Assembly (NCBI GenBank): GCA_005877965.1
Contig: VBNP01000183.1
Location: 1 to 7,243 of the forward strand
Direction: 5' to 3'
Source: Gammaproteobacteria bacterium
Lineage (GTDB): Bacteria > Pseudomonadota > Gammaproteobacteria > Steroidobacterales > Steroidobacteraceae
DNA: 7,243 nt
In this document: one piece after another, positions 5,396 through 7,243 of the stretch
Layout of the letters: every line of letters begins with the position of its first letter
Numbering within the stretch: the stretch's first letter is position 1
The notes under the pieces: model-generated
Databases searched by the model: none
Told to the model about the DNA's origin: nothing
Seen by the model: the letters and a program-made list of their open reading frames with translations, nothing else
Program-made: the position numbers and the translations under genes

Positions 5396-7243
5396 CCTGT
5401 TCGCTCCATACGGTCTTCATGCGGCTGTTGAAATTGTGGCACACGCCCAGAACCTCGGCGCCCGACATGCAGACCACGGGCTGCTGGTTGGGCGGGGGCG
5501 GGCTGCCGTTGGCGCCGGCCTGCGGCGCAGGAAACAGGAAGGTCACTCCAGGGGCGATGCCTCCCTGCGCCAGCGTGGTCGATCGGTCGGTGATCGAGAG
5601 ATTGTTCTGATTGTTCAGATTCGCGACCGGGCTGCCGTCGAAGACGCTGATCGCATACAGACGGTTGTTTCCGGCTCCCGCCGTGCACGGGTCCGATGAA
5701 ACGCTCGCATTCGGGCTGTAGGTCGTGAACAGGATCTGGTTGTTGAACGTGCTCGAGGCCGCCAGCACCTTCTCGCCCACCCAGCTGTTGCCCGGCTGAT
5801 TGAGCGTCAGCTTCCAGCCGACCGCGGCCGCCGGAACCGGCGGCGGCACGCCGTTGGTGAGTATGGTGATATCGATGAGATCGGAATCGTGAGGGACCGA
5901 GAGCGCGTTATATTGAGCCTGGGTCAGCTTGTCGAACGGGTGGTAGTCCCGGATCGCATAGAAGCGGTCCTGGATGGTGTTATCCGGCGTTGGGTGCGGC
6001 AGAGCACCATTCAGCGGATGTCCCCGGTAACCCGAGCCGATCGCAATGTTGAAGAAGGGCGAGGTGCCTCGGTTGGTGACGGCCGCGACATCGGGTGGGT
6101 TATAGAAACGGCGTGTCGCGGCTGCGGTGTGCGGGCTGTCGTCACGAGTCCCGAGTGAGGCGATCACGCCACCGGCGACGAGGTTGTTGGCGTTGCTGCC
6201 ATTAGAAACGTCGAAACGCCACAGCTGGCCCGCCATGTCGCCGACGTACATCCGGTCTGCATAACCGTCGCCATCGATATCCAGAACCGCGACGTCGCTC
6301 GGGATCGCGTGATCCATGCGCGCCACCGTCAGATTCGCGGCGCTGGTTGGCCCGGCGAACAAAAGTACTCCGACGTCTGGTACGAGTAGCCTTCCTCGGC
6401 GCTGTCATAGCCGCCACCGAAGACCAGCACGAACTTCTGTGAGTTCTGGGTGGCTCCGCTGGCGTTCACGCGGGTGATCGCCGGAGTCGACCAGGTCTGG
6501 CCGATCCCCGAGAGGCCGGTCGTGGCCGGGCCGATCGCCCACAGGAACTTCGGGGTGGTTTTGGAGGTCACATCGACCGCGTAGTACATGCTCCCGCCGC
6601 GTCCGTTGCCGAAGTACGCAATGACGCGATCGCCCGCCGCGGCATCGACGATGCCATCCCCGTTGATGTCGTATTTGAGGATACGAATGCTGCCGTCGAG
6701 CTCGTAGTGCTTCGGCGAGGTCGGGCTGTTCGTGTACATAGCGTTCAGGTCGCCAAGCAGCTCCTGCGGGATGAACGCCCACAGCTCGTGCCCGTTGGTG
6801 ACGTCGAAGGCGTGCAGATAGCCGTCGTTGGTGGCGGCGAAGATCGCGGCGTCGTTGATGTTCGGGCTGGCCGTGGTGCCGCCGTAGATGACGACCGCGG
6901 GTTGCGAATGCAGCGGGTCGCCCATTGCGTAGCGCGGCTCAGTCTTGATCCCGTTGGCGTTTTCGTCCTTCAGGTCCTCACCGCGGGCGTAGTTGATGGT
7001 GTTGTCGTGCGATGTCGCGGTGCCGACGCCCAGTATGGCGTTGGTGATGAGGGGGTTCGTGGTCGTCACCGCATAGGAGCTGCTCGAGGTGAGATTGACC
7101 GGGCTCGCAGGCGTATTGGTTCCGATATAGGTGTAGAGTTTGCGCGCGCCGGCGTTGGCAGGATTCCAGTCCGGTATCTGGCTCGCGGCGCCGCCTGCGG
7201 TCACCGTGGATCCGTCGGAGGACGCCGACCAGAAGCTCTGGGC
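5385..7243 (-). pseudogene. pilY1: Type IV pilus tip adhesin/assembly factor PilY1, C-terminal half, frame-broken and cut by the window edge
   Basis: PilY1 is a large exported protein at the pilus tip that promotes pilus extension and adhesion; its C-terminal half is a beta-propeller. The first frame is open from the edge (AQSFWSASSDGSTV...) and contains RGEDLKDENANG, MGDPLHSQPAVV, AATNDGYLHAFD, ELWAFIPQELL, a calcium-loop motif DINGDGIVD (6670-6644) and LVFGGGYDSAEEG. It loses family resemblance at SYQTSE (about 6368) and stops at 6329. The propeller resumes in another frame from 6368 (VLLFAGPTSAANLTVARMD), with a second loop DIDGDGYAD (6281-6255), MYVGDMAGQLWRFDV, RRFYNPPDV, IAIGSGYRGHPLN and DRFYAIRDY, ending at a TAG (5387-5385). 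The strand usually found between (GNxIYxVDAxTG-like) is missing, so a short out-of-frame deletion is the simplest explanation. The N-terminal half is outside the window. pilE follows with an 11-base overlap. Confidence 0.87.
6363..6376 (-). other. Frame-break junction in pilY1
   Basis: Family-like sequence ends with QTSE in one frame (to 6368) and resumes with VLLFAGP in another (from 6368). Rejoining needs a -1 step (or +2), equivalent to a loss of 3n+1 bases. The 6-bp palindrome AGTACT (6364-6369) sits on the junction. About 12-16 residues typical of the family are absent. An extra T in the T4 run just after it would also reopen the frame but would not restore the missing strand. Confidence 0.68.

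Overview
This is a GC-rich window whose gene content points to a gammaproteobacterium, probably in the Xanthomonadales/Nevskiales/Steroidobacterales part of the class. The pointers are a pilY1-pilE minor-pilin pair, a FadJ-type beta-oxidation enzyme and a tandem cyclic-nucleotide-binding protein. The taxonomic placement is inferred from protein flavour, not from a marker gene. All genes but one lie on the minus strand.

Layout from the right edge, in minus-strand order. (1) The 3' half of pilY1 (7243 to 5385) enters from outside the window and its reading frame is broken near 6363-6376. (2) pilE (5395 to 4904) overlaps the pilY1 stop by 11 bases and is intact, with a clear prepilin signature. 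(3) A 384-base gap (4520-4903) holds an inverted repeat at the pilE stop codon, a second hairpin, an AT-rich stretch and a good promoter for the next gene. (4) A small conserved hypothetical gene of 139 aa (4519 to 4100). (5) The only plus-strand gene (3639-4091) is convergent with it, 8 bases away, and encodes a stand-alone TIR-like (MTH538/ThsB-type) protein. (6) Divergent from that, an endonuclease/exonuclease/phosphatase-fold gene (3464 to 2664) overlaps, by ATGA, (7) a FadJ-like hydratase/dehydrogenase gene (2667 to 654), also frame-broken near 1026-1041. (8) The N-terminal part of a cyclic-nucleotide-binding protein (557 to 1) runs off the left edge.

The pil genes serve type IV pilus assembly and adhesion. 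The FadJ-like enzyme would carry out the hydration and dehydrogenation steps of fatty-acid beta-oxidation. The phosphodiesterase-fold gene is translationally coupled to it, but no shared pathway is evident.

The most notable points are two independent frame breaks 5.3 kb apart, each seeming to lack a short family-conserved segment, and an orphan TIR-like protein with Gln where the catalytic Glu is expected. I see no mobile element, CRISPR array, tRNA or rRNA. I found no convincing multi-gene novel system; the TIR-like gene is the nearest candidate, and no Thoeris partner is visible.
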